From Armatimonadota bacterium (GTDB lineage: Bacteria > Armatimonadota > UBA5829 > DTJY01): a DNA stretch of 64,000 nucleotides. The translations under genes were made by a program, and so were the position numbers. Each line of letters opens with the position of its first letter. Position 1 is the stretch's first letter. The stretch is taken from positions 234,205-298,204 of the forward strand of contig JARYMF010000004.1 in the NCBI GenBank assembly GCA_029907255.1. Direction: 5' to 3'. Positions 43,359 to 52,311 of this stretch are shown here, piece by piece. A model generated the notes under the pieces. The model had not been told where the DNA came from. It worked only from the letters and a program-made list of their open reading frames with translations, and made no database searches.

Positions 43359-45522
43359 TTGCAGATTTCTTTCCTTCGGTCCCTGTAAGTTCAGGATACT
43401 CGATACGAGCATGCATCATGCTCGTCAGCGTTCGAACAAATGAGTCTCGAATTCGACTTATATCCTTAAAAGTCAAATCTGATTCGTCAAGCTGGCCATC
43501 AGCTAAACGATCATCAATAATCTTATCCACGAGATTTTCTATGCGGCTAGGCGTTGGCTTCGATAAACTCCGCGATGCAGCCTCGACCGAATCAGCCAGC
43601 ATCAAAAGAGCAGCCTCTTTACTCTGCGGCTTAGTTCCGTCGTAGCGGAAATGCTGTTCGAGCATGTCCGACTCGTTATTCCCTTCGCTTGTAGCTTGAT
43701 GATAAAAATATTTTACGACGCTCGTGCCATGATGTTGCGCCATTAATTCGCATATCAATGGCGGCAATTTGTATTCCTTCGCAAGCTCGAGGCCGTCTTT
43801 GATATGCGACCTAATTACTAATGCACTTAGCGAGGGATTCAGCCCATCGTGAGCATTTTCAACATACTGGTTCTCCACAAAGAAATGCGGCCGCTTCATC
43901 TTGCCTACGTCATGATAATATGCCGCAACGCGAACAAGTAGCGGGTCCGCTCCAATTTGTTCAGCAGCTCCTGCTGCTATATTTCCCACAAATATGCTAT
44001 GACTATATGTACCCGGTGCCTCCATTAATAACCGCTTCAATATAGGGTTGTTCGTATCCGCCAGTTCCAAGAGGCGATTGTGGGTCGTGATTCCGAAAGG
44101 CTTTTCCAATGCGGTCGTCCCCAACCAAAACAGACCTATAGAACTCACTCCTCCGACAACAGCCCATCCCGAGCCTATAAAAAGCGTCCTTACATCGTCG
44201 CCGCCTACACGTCCAATTAACCACACTATCGCAAGGTTAGTTAACGACACAATTACTGCCGCGGTCATTAGGTCCGACCGGTGGCGGATGTCGGATACCG
44301 AATAGATTGCTACAAAACCGCTAACTAACGCCGCTAGCGCCCACCGTAGCTCCTGATTCATCGCAAATCCTGTCATCGCCGACAGAAGCGCCACAATCAT
44401 GACGGCGACCTGCGGATTAATCAGCGTCGCAGTGAGCATGCCCGCCGTAGCAATCCAAATCATCCCAAAATAGCCGCTTTGTGAGCCACTTAAATTCAAA
44501 CCAAGTGCCGCGCCGCCTAGCTTCAGCCCCAAAACGCTTAAGACTACTATCAAAGACAGTAATCCAAGCAACTTTGTGGACCTATATATCCGTGCATGGT
44601 ATCGCGCAAGATAAAGAAGCGTGAAAATCACTACACAAGCAACAAGTATGCTTATGCACATCATAGTGACATAATCCGCCTTTGGATGGCTTAGCCCCAA
44701 TGCAGTGAATTTGTCTATGTGCTCAGGCGTAACGCGCTCGCCTTTGGAAATAACCACTTCGCCGAGAAGAATCTGACCATACTTGGGGGGCACCATCCGC
44801 ATCTCCCGCTCTTGAGCCTTCTTTGTAGCTTCTGGGTCGAACAGGCGGTTCGGCCTTATAAGACTACCGCCTATCTTCGAGACTGCGGCAGCATACTTGG
44901 TATTTCCTAAAATTTCTATAAGACGCTTTCGAAACTCTGCACGCACGACAGGAACGTCATCCGGAATGTCACGAATCTCCCTATCAACAATCTGACGCAT
45001 TAGTGGCTCTGCGTATGATTGAATCTGATCAAAGGTCTTTGCATCAGCTTTTAGCAGAATTCTCAAAGCTTCGGAGTCCACACACTCCTGCAAGTCTGGG
45101 CGAAGGTTGCGGCTCACGTAAGCAATCCTGGCTTCGTCGGAATATAGGGTGGGGTCGAGCCTAGCACGCTTGAGGACATCTATAATTTGAGCGAAAGCCT
45201 CGCCAGTCTCGGAAGCAGCCTTTGGAACGACGGTATAGACCTTGTCGGTTCTTTTAGCCGCCTCCTGTCTGAGACGCTCCGTTGCAATTGTGTCTATATA
45301 ACGGACCGTTTTGTGGGCACGAATTTCTTCGTTGCTGATATCGCCAACCCGGAGTGATACCTTCTCAGGAAGTAGATGCATTGAGAGGAGGACCGACAAG
45401 ATGAGTATAACGCAGAGGGCCAATATCACACGCGGACCCCCTGCTCTCAATAATGCCGATTTTCGCTTATCCAGGTCCTTTTTGCGGTGCCCAGGTTGGG
45501 CAACGGAGTTAAAAATAATCAT
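43273..45522 (-). CDS. pgpH: 7TM-HD cyclic-di-AMP phosphodiesterase (PgpH type)
   Basis: A protein of about 749 residues. An N-terminal helix leads into an extracellular 7TMR-HDED region, seven membrane helices and a cytoplasmic HD domain with HSIFVGNIAAGAAEQIG, YYHDVGKMKRPHFF and QHHGTSVV. PgpH hydrolyses cyclic di-AMP. The ATG used sits one base after the yqeY stop. The C-terminal Ser/Gly/Glu-rich tail (about 30 residues) is written over the start of ybeY. Confidence 0.92.
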   Translation of the reverse strand: MIIFNSVAQPGHRKKDLDKRKSALLRAGGPRVILALCVILILSVLLSMHLLPEKVSLRVGDISNEEIRAHKTVRYIDTIATERLRQEAAKRTDKVYTVVPKAASETGEAFAQIIDVLKRARLDPTLYSDEARIAYVSRNLRPDLQECVDSEALRILLKADAKTFDQIQSYAEPLMRQIVDREIRDIPDDVPVVRAEFRKRLIEILGNTKYAAAVSKIGGSLIRPNRLFDPEATKKAQEREMRMVPPKYGQILLGEVVISKGERVTPEHIDKFTALGLSHPKADYVTMMCISILVACVVIFTLLYLARYHARIYRSTKLLGLLSLIVVLSVLGLKLGGAALGLNLSGSQSGYFGMIWIATAGMLTATLINPQVAVMIVALLSAMTGFAMNQELRWALAALVSGFVAIYSVSDIRHRSDLMTAAVIVSLTNLAIVWLIGRVGGDDVRTLFIGSGWAVVGGVSSIGLFWLGTTALEKPFGITTHNRLLELADTNNPILKRLLMEAPGTYSHSIFVGNIAAGAAEQIGADPLLVRVAAYYHDVGKMKRPHFFVENQYVENAHDGLNPSLSALVIRSHIKDGLELAKEYKLPPLICELMAQHHGTSVVKYFYHQATSEGNNESDMLEQHFRYDGTKPQSKEAALLMLADSVEAASRSLSKPTPSRIENLVDKIIDDRLADGQLDESDLTFKDISRIRDSFVRTLTSMMHARIEYPELTGTEGKKSANGSANKESSEEASESGKVEKGRSQVTAS

Positions 45523-45523
45523 A

Positions 45524-45979
45524 TTATGCAGAACTGCGCTCAAGCAAGCGGTCGACTATCTCGCTGACTAATCTTCCGTCTGCTCGACCACGAACGCGCG
45601 GCATAAGGGCGCTCATTACCCGACCCTTATCTGCCTTTGACGCAGCTTTCAGTTCTGCTATCACCTCTTGCGCAATCCCGGCTATTTCGTCCTCAGAGAG
45701 CTGTTCAGGCAAATATTCCGAGAGAATTCTCATCTCAGCGGTTTCCTTCTCAACTAAATCTGTCCGACCGCCTTGTTTGAACTGCTCAATGGACTCCTGC
45801 CGTCGCTTAATCTCACGGGTGATTACCTCAGCGATTTCTTCCTCAGTAAGAGAACGGCGCTTAGCAATTTCCGCGTTTCGGATCTCGCTACGCGCCATAC
45901 GAATTACCGATACTCGGAGAGTATCCTTGGCTTTCATCGCCGCTTTATAATCTTCTTCTAGCTTTTCCCGCAACGACAT
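45524..45979 (-). CDS. yqeY: GatB/YqeY domain protein
   Basis: A 151-residue protein of the YqeY family, named from the C-terminal domain of GatB. MSLREKLEEDYKAAMKAKDTLRVSVIRMARSEIRNAEI and ILSEYLPEQLSEDEI are typical. It follows rpsU, a linkage seen in many bacteria. GAGG lies nine bases upstream of the chosen ATG. Function unknown beyond a tRNA-related guess. Confidence 0.9.
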   Translation of the reverse strand: MSLREKLEEDYKAAMKAKDTLRVSVIRMARSEIRNAEIAKRRSLTEEEIAEVITREIKRRQESIEQFKQGGRTDLVEKETAEMRILSEYLPEQLSEDEIAGIAQEVIAELKAASKADKGRVMSALMPRVRGRADGRLVSEIVDRLLERSSA

Positions 45980-46013
45980 ACCAAATTGCCTCGCGGTTGG
46001 CAAACCTTAGGTA

Positions 46014-46202
46014 TTAACCCTTGTTGAGCTTCATGAGCTTGCGCCGCCGAGCAGCTTCGGCCTTGCGCTTCTTGTCGCTAGGCTTCTCGTAGTGCTCATG
46101 CTCGCGGGCTTCCTTCAGAACGCCAGCCTGTTGAAGTTCCTTCTTGAATCGCTTTAGGGCGCTATCTATTGATTCGTTTTCCCGCACTTGGACTTGCGCC
46201 AA
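46014..46202 (-). CDS. rpsU: 30S ribosomal protein S21
   Basis: A 62-residue small-subunit protein, very basic at the C-terminus ([19 protein letters not shown]). [20 protein letters not shown] is the canonical start. It begins with TTG behind AGGGGGG, seven bases away, in the same TGATTGGC context as rpmF. First gene of the yqeY-pgpH-ybeY-dgkA-corC series. Confidence 0.94.
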   Translation of the reverse strand: MAQVQVRENESIDSALKRFKKELQQAGVLKEAREHEHYEKPSDKKRKAEAARRRKLMKLNKG

Positions 46203-46264
46203 TCAGTGTCCCCCCCTACGTTATTTAATCGCTTTAATAAAATACCTTCCATATACAAGTTTCG

Positions 46265-46282
46265 GTTGAAGGGTTCTTCAAC
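46265..46282 (-). repeat. Short palindrome upstream of rpsU
   Basis: GTTGAAG and CTTCAAC flank GGTT, a seven-base perfect stem. It lies between the rpsU start and the HIT-gene terminator. It could be an operator or part of the rpsU leader; nothing else supports it. Confidence 0.3.
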
Positions 46283-46310
46283 TTAACCCCATTGAAAAAA
46301 CTTTATTGCA

Positions 46311-46338
46311 ATAAAACTGGCTGCGCGGCTGCGCAGCC
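46311..46338 (-). terminator. Terminator after the HIT gene
   Basis: GGCTGCGC pairs with GCGCAGCC at 46319-46338 around a four-base loop. On the minus transcript it is followed by AGTTTTATT and a second T-run. It sits 60 bases past the HIT stop codon and separates mtaB-HIT from the rpsU series. Confidence 0.8.
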
Positions 46339-46397
46339 CTACCGTCAGTCGCTGGAGGTCAAAACCATTATATATTTATTTAATTCCGTTGTCAAGT

Positions 46398-46742
46398 CTA
46401 ACCTGGAGGCCAGCTCAAAGCCCTGCCTCCCAACAGATGGAAATGCAAATGCGGCACGCTTTGACCTGCCGCCGGACCTGAGTTGACTACAACCCGAAAA
46501 CCTCTGTCCGCAATACCAAGTTCTTGAGCAAGCTTCGGGATAACTAGCCAAATCCCTTTTATTATTTCCGAATGTTCTTGATTAAGTGAAAGCACCCCCG
46601 CAATGTGCTCCTTAGGAATAATAAGTACATGCACTGGAGCAACTGGATTCACATCTTTAAAGGCGAGAATAGCTTCATCCTCATATACTACTTGAGCTGG
46701 AATTTCACGTTGCACAATCTTGCAGAATATGCACCCTTCCAT
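46398..46742 (-). CDS. HIT-family hydrolase
   Basis: A 114-residue HIT protein that hydrolyses nucleoside phosphoramidates or dinucleoside polyphosphates. CIFCKIVQREIPAQVVYE at the N-terminus and the triad PHLHFHLLGG are diagnostic. I start at MEGCIFC; 16 extra codons upstream in the ORF lack homology. It lies downstream of mtaB, with a terminator following. Confidence 0.93.
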   Translation of the reverse strand: MEGCIFCKIVQREIPAQVVYEDEAILAFKDVNPVAPVHVLIIPKEHIAGVLSLNQEHSEIIKGIWLVIPKLAQELGIADRGFRVVVNSGPAAGQSVPHLHFHLLGGRALSWPPG

Positions 46743-46786
46743 GAAGTCTACCTCCCAGAATAGCGCAGACGCTACTCTAACGATAA

Positions 46787-48064
46787 TCACGCGTTACTTG
46801 TTATGATTTCCCCAAAAACTTGATTTTCTTTCACATCGGCAATTCTAACCTGTACAATTTCTCCAGCCTCGCATTTAGGGTCGTTTTTAAAAACAACCCT
46901 AATATAATTATCGGTAAAGCCTGAGCGAAGTTTGCTTTCTTTATTGCCCTCAACCAATACGGCCATGGTCTTACCGATAAACCGCTTTGCAAACTTTTCG
47001 GAATGAGCCTTTGCCAATTCAATTAATAGCTCGCTCCGCCGCTTTTTCTCAACCGGTGAAACATCATCTGGCATCAAATATGCTGCTGTACCTTGTCTTG
47101 GTGAAAATCGGAATATGTGTGCCCGTGAGAATTCCAGCCGCTCTGCAAAACGGTACGTCTCTTCAAACTCCTCAATGGTTTCGCCCGGGAAGCCTACCAT
47201 AATATCGGTCGTTATCGCAATATCCGACACCCTTAAACGAGCCTCTTCAACAAACCGTTCGAACTCTTCCGCAGTGTAGGGCCTGTTCATTCGCTTAAGT
47301 ACTCCATCGTTGCCGCTTTGCAACGGCACGTGTAGGTGGCGACATATTTTTTTCTCGCTAGCCATTATTTCAAGAAGACAGATTGGCACATCGGTCATTT
47401 CAATCGAGCTCAGTCGGATACGTTCAATCCCCGAGACTTTCACAAGCGATTGAAGAAGTCCAACAAGGTTTGTCCCACCATATTCGTAGCGCCCGAGCCT
47501 TATGCCAGTGAGAACAATTTCCTTGAATCCTCGGTCGGCTAGTTGAGTAACCTCGTCAACAACCTCATCTGCCGGCTTACACCACATCGTTGGCCTGGCA
47601 AAAGGCACGATGCAATATGAGCAAAATTGGTCGCATCCATCCTGGATTTTCACCAGCGCGCGTGTTCTAGCACTAGCCGCCCTTGAAACCGAGGCCGCCA
47701 TGTCTGTTTTACTCACCTTACTAGGGAGAAGCCGCCCGATGTATTCTACGATGGCATCTTTGTGCCGGTTCCCCAATACGAGCGATACACCCTCGATTCC
47801 ACGAGCTTCATCAGGCGATGTCTCAGCATAGCAACCGGTGAGTACGACGCTTGCCCCTGGGTGACGGCGTGCAATCGTTCTAACAGCCTGCCGGGATTTG
47901 CTGTCAGCAGTATGTGTTACCGAGCAACTATTTATGATATAAACATCGGCTGAATCAGCAAAGTCAACAACATCATACCCACTAGCACGCAGTGCATCCG
48001 CCATCCTCTGCGTTTCGTATTGATTAACCTTACAACCAAGAGTATGAAATGCCACCTTTGGCAC
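46787..48064 (-). CDS. mtaB: tRNA (N6-threonylcarbamoyladenosine)-methylthiotransferase
   Basis: A 425-residue radical-SAM enzyme that adds a methylthio group to t6A37 in tRNA. The N-terminal UPF0004 domain has HTLGCKVNQYETQRM and the Cys in INSCSVT; the radical-SAM triad is CDQFCSYC; a TRAM domain closes the protein (KLRSGFTDNYIRVVF). GTG start with AAGGAG nine bases upstream. Cluster-binding Cys pattern supports MtaB over MiaB or RimO. Confidence 0.93.
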   Translation of the reverse strand: MPKVAFHTLGCKVNQYETQRMADALRASGYDVVDFADSADVYIINSCSVTHTADSKSRQAVRTIARRHPGASVVLTGCYAETSPDEARGIEGVSLVLGNRHKDAIVEYIGRLLPSKVSKTDMAASVSRAASARTRALVKIQDGCDQFCSYCIVPFARPTMWCKPADEVVDEVTQLADRGFKEIVLTGIRLGRYEYGGTNLVGLLQSLVKVSGIERIRLSSIEMTDVPICLLEIMASEKKICRHLHVPLQSGNDGVLKRMNRPYTAEEFERFVEEARLRVSDIAITTDIMVGFPGETIEEFEETYRFAERLEFSRAHIFRFSPRQGTAAYLMPDDVSPVEKKRRSELLIELAKAHSEKFAKRFIGKTMAVLVEGNKESKLRSGFTDNYIRVVFKNDPKCEAGEIVQVRIADVKENQVFGEIITSNA

Positions 48065-48115
48065 TTGAAAATTCTCCTTCCGCCCCAGAATTTTTCATCC
48101 TAGGGTTACATCAAA

Positions 48116-48144
48116 ATTTTGCCATAACCCAGAGTAGCTGTCAA
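48116..48144 (-). promoter_or_regulatory. Promoter of mtaB
   Basis: A perfect TTGACA (48139-48144) and a weaker CAAAAT (48116-48121) are separated by 17 bases on the minus strand, about 60 bases before the GTG start. Confidence 0.55.
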
Positions 48145-48227
48145 ATGAACGGAGAGAACGCCCGCAAAACAGGGATTTATAAAAACCATCGGCACGACGA
48201 GATCATGCAAGATTTTACTTTTAAAAA

Positions 48228-48473
48228 TTAAACCGTGTTCATGTAGTTGGGACCACCAAGCGTGTTAGCAACCGCAACGAGGTCCTGATAATCATTGGTG
48301 TCGCCGTCACCATCTGCATCGCCAATAAGCCGGATATCGTCCTGCTTAAGATTGCCATACAATGCAATCTCCTTATGGACATCATACGATGTTGATTCTT
48401 GTGCCCAAATGCCTGCCATGCAAGCAACCGCCAATAAGATGCATAGGAAGACCGTCAGCAGTTTTGTACCGTA
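48228..48473 (-). pseudogene. Fragment: signal peptide plus one dockerin-like calcium repeat
   Basis: The open frame begins after TAG at 48474-48476 and reads KLLTVFLCILLAVACMAGIWAQ, a clear signal peptide, then a short stretch ending in GDADGDGDTNDYQDLVAVANTLGG, an EF-hand-like dockerin motif. No ATG, GTG or TTG precedes the signal peptide in frame; the only one, a TTG, cuts it short. It could be a damaged gene, or a mini-protein with a non-standard start. Domains between signal and dockerin are missing, so it is best read as a remnant. Confidence 0.5.
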
Positions 48474-48476
48474 CTA

Positions 48477-48898
48477 AAACTTCCTTTTGACTATGCTAGC
48501 CAAGCCACTAGTGAAAACCAAGAATAAAATTCGCTATATATGCTTACCGCCTAACAACATGAATTTGGGCGATATTATCGTCATACGGCTATAAAAGACT
48601 TATCTTGGTCTTCTTGCATATTTCAAGCTTGAAAACGAACGCTCTAAACAGGGAACAACACTTGCAAAAAGCCGGGTTTGCTTTGTAACTTGGGTTGCTA
48701 TTGCGGTAGATAGGATAGCTGGGTTAAAGAGAAGCAGCCCAAGCTCATATTTTGTGCGCAGGCAACGTGAAAAAGCAATCCAGATACGCGCAACCCTGCA
48801 CTTTTCTGGCAATGTTACAAGGAGAATAACGCACTTCAAGCGAATTTTAAACGCTTTGTAATAAACAGGTAAAAATACCAGGGGTGTGTAGGTTAATG
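48477..48898. other. Non-coding or decayed interval between the kinase and the dockerin-like fragment
   Basis: About 420 bases without a convincing gene. A minus-strand ORF (48600-48839, 79 codons, TTG start) has no Shine-Dalgarno and no recognisable domain, although its Leu- and Arg-rich composition is protein-like. No terminator or tRNA is seen. It may be decayed sequence downstream of the kinase. Confidence 0.4.
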
Positions 48899-50308
48899 CT
48901 AGCTACTTCGAACAGGAAGGGTGAAGGTAAAAGTGCTGCCGCAGCCCGGCTCGCTCTCCACCGAGATTGTGCCGCCGTGAGCTTCGACAACGAGCTTACA
49001 GAAAGCGAGACCAAGGCCGGTTGACAGCTTTCTGCGCGACCATTGGGGCTCGACTTGGACGAACTTGTCAAAGATTCGTGCATGGTATTCTTTTGGAATG
49101 CCCTCACCTGTATCACTTACGCTTACCGCCACCGAAGATTTATCGGCAGTTAAATTTGCCTCAACTGATATACGCCCACCAGGCGGCGTGTGGCGAACCG
49201 CATTACTTAAAAGATTAACAACCGTCCTCACTATCCTATCACGGTCTATTTCCAACTCAGGCAAGCCCCTTTGAACACGGCGATGGAGCTCCAATCGTTT
49301 GCGCTTAGCAAGAATTTCTACCTGGCTAATGGCTTCCCGAAGCACCTCATTTACCCGAGTAGGCGTCTTGTGTAAGGTGACTTTATTGCTTTCCATTTTA
49401 CTAACATCAAGGAGGTCGTTTATCATGCCAAGGAGTGTCTGAGCCCCGTGAATCGCCATCTGGAGAACAGTCTCTTCTTGAGGGGAAAGCCTAGGCTTAG
49501 TCATTTCCGCCAGTGTAAGCATCGAGCTGATGGCCGCGGACAGTGGTGTGCGCATATCATGTACTATCATATCTATTAAATCCTTTTTCATTCGTTCGGA
49601 CTGACGGAGCTCATGATATGCCTCACGGATAAGCCGATTCTTTTCTCGTATTGTAACTGCGGTATCAAGGGCAGTAGCGGCTTTCCCGGCAAGCATGGCT
49701 ACCATCTCAAGTGGTTCGAGGTCTTTAAGAGTTTTCGATTGCCCATCAGAACGCCTAGCTACCCAAAGGCAAGTCGTATCACCTAATCCCCAACACCGCG
49801 TTTCCTCGACTGTAAACTCTGTGCCCAACCCGGCTGATAAGCCCGCAGACATAATGCCTGATTCAAAATGGCAGAGTGGCTCGCCGATGTTCGGCGCCCC
49901 AGAACATGTGGCGCATTCATTCAAACTTATGACGAGATGGTCATCAGTTTGCTCTTCGATTGTTCCCTTTCCCACTCCAAAATCTTCAAGCGCATCAATA
50001 ACATCTGCAGGCCCACGAATACCTATTTTTTGCGCCACCATTTGGCCGGCGACGTTCAACATCGCCGCCGAAAGATTTGACCCGAGCAATTCACGAAATG
50101 CAAGCAGGCGTACTGCACGATAAAGTTTAATCGGCACCGTCGGTCCAAGAGTTGGCCTTTCAAATGAAAAAATCCCAGGTACATCAAGGGGATGTTGGGT
50201 CCGCGCCTCCTCAAGGCTTATGTTTATTATGCGGAGCGCTTCCTCTTTCAAAGCTTCGCTTAACTCTATAGTAGGGTGCAACTCAGAGGCATCCTTCGAA
50301 TTTTCCAT
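48899..50308 (-). CDS. Orphan sensor histidine kinase with V4R-like input domain
   Basis: A 469-residue cytoplasmic kinase with no membrane segment. Residues about 65-185 resemble a V4R (4-vinyl reductase) ligand-binding domain: DFGVGKGTI, ECATCSGAPNIGEPLCHFESGIM and ETRCWGLGDTTCLW, with five cysteines (132, 135, 146, 172, 180). A coiled coil leads to the DHp helix with His250 in DLIDMIVHDMRTPLSAA. The ATPase has NLLSNAVRHT, DTGEGIP and GLGLAFCKLVVEAHGG. No response regulator is nearby, so the partner and target are unknown. Start ATG follows AGAG. Confidence 0.88.
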   Translation of the reverse strand: MENSKDASELHPTIELSEALKEEALRIINISLEEARTQHPLDVPGIFSFERPTLGPTVPIKLYRAVRLLAFRELLGSNLSAAMLNVAGQMVAQKIGIRGPADVIDALEDFGVGKGTIEEQTDDHLVISLNECATCSGAPNIGEPLCHFESGIMSAGLSAGLGTEFTVEETRCWGLGDTTCLWVARRSDGQSKTLKDLEPLEMVAMLAGKAATALDTAVTIREKNRLIREAYHELRQSERMKKDLIDMIVHDMRTPLSAAISSMLTLAEMTKPRLSPQEETVLQMAIHGAQTLLGMINDLLDVSKMESNKVTLHKTPTRVNEVLREAISQVEILAKRKRLELHRRVQRGLPELEIDRDRIVRTVVNLLSNAVRHTPPGGRISVEANLTADKSSVAVSVSDTGEGIPKEYHARIFDKFVQVEPQWSRRKLSTGLGLAFCKLVVEAHGGTISVESEPGCGSTFTFTLPVRSS

Positions 50309-50635
50309 TTTAATCTCTTCGCTCCCCGGCAGGTACTATGAGTTGCCCGTTATTGAGGATGATTTCAGCAGCATTTTTGCAGTTCAGGATACCATATAGC
50401 AGCCAAAATAGCAACCAACCAGGCAATTTTTGCCCTTTTTGAAAAGTATTAATTCCCGCCTCTTGAAAAATTAAGAGAGAGCTTTTTAAGTAATTGGCAA
50501 GGAGACGCACCAGCTGTTTATAAACGTTTCGACATTAACATATCACATTCCTTTGGAAACTAAACAAAAAATTGACTTATTTTCAAATTGCATACTTGAT
50601 CTCAAAGGCACTTGATGAAATAGGATAATTCGAAC

Positions 50636-50655
50636 CGTGCCGCTACATCGGCACG
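50636..50655 (+). promoter_or_regulatory. Operator-like palindrome upstream of GH4
   Basis: CGTGCCG and CGGCACG form a seven-base perfect inverted repeat around CTACAT. It lies just past the weak promoter candidate. The shape fits a repressor site for a sugar gene; no regulator is encoded nearby. Confidence 0.4.
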
Positions 50656-50756
50656 ATACAAGCTAAACCCTACCAAGCCCAAGACAATATACAGGCTCGG
50701 ATGCTAAACCATGACAAATAAACCAAGAAAAATTGTAAACGTAGGAGGAAAATTTT

Positions 50757-50789
50757 ATGGCTTGCGGAGTAATGATATGGTGGAGCTAG
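50757..50789 (+). CDS. Possible ten-residue leader peptide MACGVMIWWS
   Basis: ATG at an ideal eight bases after AGGAGG (50743-50748) opens a frame of ten codons ending in TAG, with two adjacent tryptophans. The ribosome site is the best in this interval, better than that of GH4. It may be a leader peptide or the stump of a lost gene. Coding is unproven. Confidence 0.35.
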   Translation: MACGVMIWWS

Positions 50790-50899
50790 CCAGGTAACGA
50801 TGCCACGCATGAACATGAAAGTCAGCTCGTTGCCTTTAAGATAAATGGTTCCGTCATTTCGCTAATCTATAAATATAAAGTAGAAGGGGAATTCTAATT

Positions 50900-52219
50900 A
50901 TGCCACGCAAAATTGCATTTATCGGAGCGGGAAGCTTCGGGTTCACTCGCGGCCTTGTCAGGGACATTCTCACGTTCCCTGCTCTTGCAGACAGCACACT
51001 TGCACTTATGGACATTGATCAAGAGCGTCTTGACTTCAGCAAAGCTGCAGTCAACCGAATCATAGAAGCAGGAAAATACCCTGCAAAAGTAATCACTACA
51101 CTTGACCGTAAAGAAGCTCTAGAAGGTGCAGACGGAGTTCTAATTACCATTCTCCAAGGAGGCCCTCAAGTCTTCCGCACAGATATTGAAATTCCCAAAA
51201 AATACGGAGTTGACATTAACGTTGGTGATACAAGGGGGCCTTCGGGTATTTTCCGAGCCATAAGAACAATCCCAGTGATGCTTGAAATTGCTGCAGACAT
51301 TCAAAAGTATGCTCCTAATGCCATTGTGCTAAACTACACGAACCCAATGGCAATGCTATGTCGAGCAATGCAAAGCGAGTATCCAAAACTGACGATATCA
51401 GGTCTATGCCATAGCGTTCAAGGAACAGCAATGATGCTTGCTAGCTGGATTGGCGCACCATACGAGGAGATTACTTATCATTGTGCCGGAATCAACCACC
51501 AAGCTTGGTATTTGGACTTCAAATGGAACGGCAAAGATGCCTATCCTCTCATTCGAGAGGCAATTACAACGAGACCAGAAATATATAACCATGAACAAGT
51601 AAGGAACGAGATGTTCCTGCATCTCGGATATTATGTAACCGAATCTAGCGGTCACAACTCTGAGTATGTAGCTTGGTTTAGGAAACGCCCAGACCTAATT
51701 GAAAAATACTGCACCACCGGAACCGGCTGGAATCCAGGCCATCACGCCTACATACTCAATGAATATCTCCGACGAGAGGACACATGGAGGGACAGCATCA
51801 AAGCAGCTCTTGAAGCACCCGTGCGGCTTGAAAGGGGACACGAATACGCAGCAAGCATATTTAATGCAACCTTTGGCGACGGTACCCTCTTTGAGTTTAA
51901 TGGCAATGTGCGCAACAACGGTATTATAGACAACCTGCCACAAGGTTGTTGTGTAGAGGTGCCAGTGCTTGCATCCAAACGTGGCCTCGACCCAATCAAG
52001 GTTGGCCCACTTCCACCTCAGTGTGCGCTCTTGAACAGCATCAGCGCCCAGTGTGAGGAACTAGCAGTCGAAGGTTGCCTCCAGGGCGATCGTGAAAAAA
52101 TATACCACGCAATCTATTACGATCCGCTAACTTCGGCTGTACTTAGCTTGGCCGAGATCAAGTCCATGGTTGACGAAATGTTCGAAGCGAATAAAGGTTT
52201 TCTTGGGAGATTGGAATAA
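50900..52219 (+). CDS. Glycoside hydrolase family 4, alpha-galactosidase-like
   Basis: A 439-residue NAD- and Mn-dependent GH4 enzyme that cleaves glycosides by an oxidation-elimination route. [20 protein letters not shown] is the NAD loop; [24 protein letters not shown] (Asn145-Asn148), the metal-binding Cys170-His171 in GLCHSVQGT and His200 in AGINHQAW are in place. The closest subgroup by motif is MelA, but substrate is not certain. Start ATG follows AAGGGGAAT. No sugar transporter is beside it. Confidence 0.9.
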   Translation: MPRKIAFIGAGSFGFTRGLVRDILTFPALADSTLALMDIDQERLDFSKAAVNRIIEAGKYPAKVITTLDRKEALEGADGVLITILQGGPQVFRTDIEIPKKYGVDINVGDTRGPSGIFRAIRTIPVMLEIAADIQKYAPNAIVLNYTNPMAMLCRAMQSEYPKLTISGLCHSVQGTAMMLASWIGAPYEEITYHCAGINHQAWYLDFKWNGKDAYPLIREAITTRPEIYNHEQVRNEMFLHLGYYVTESSGHNSEYVAWFRKRPDLIEKYCTTGTGWNPGHHAYILNEYLRREDTWRDSIKAALEAPVRLERGHEYAASIFNATFGDGTLFEFNGNVRNNGIIDNLPQGCCVEVPVLASKRGLDPIKVGPLPPQCALLNSISAQCEELAVEGCLQGDREKIYHAIYYDPLTSAVLSLAEIKSMVDEMFEANKGFLGRLE

Positions 52220-52246
52220 TAGAGTGACAGTTTGGGAAAGTAACAA

Positions 52247-52263
52247 GCAAAGGTTACCTTTGC
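52247..52263 (+). other. Hairpin after GH4
   Basis: GCAAAGG and CCTTTGC form a seven-base stem around TTA. No T-run follows, so it is not a typical terminator; it may still mark the GH4 transcript end. Confidence 0.35.
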
Positions 52264-52311
52264 ATCATATCCGTTATTCCTAGCTGTCTATCAAATATTC
52301 CAGGGATTTCC

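Larger units (their letters stand above)
50309..50899. other. Long divergent intergenic region between the kinase and GH4
   Basis: About 590 bases. Next to the kinase, a minus-strand 66-codon ORF (50310-50510, GTG start) has no recognisable domain and is probably not real. On the plus side are a poor promoter candidate (TTGATC at 50596, TAGGAT at 50621), an operator-like palindrome and a tiny ORF with a strong ribosome-binding site, both listed separately. ATGCCACGCA occurs twice, once at the GH4 start and once about 100 bases before it. Confidence 0.6.

Noticed and set aside
48600..48839. Minus-strand 79-codon ORF downstream of the kinase
   Set aside because: TTG start without a ribosome site, no domain, no partner; treated as non-coding or decayed sequence.
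50310..50510. Minus-strand 66-codon ORF just before the kinase
   Set aside because: No ribosome site and no recognisable motif; probably the promoter region of the kinase.
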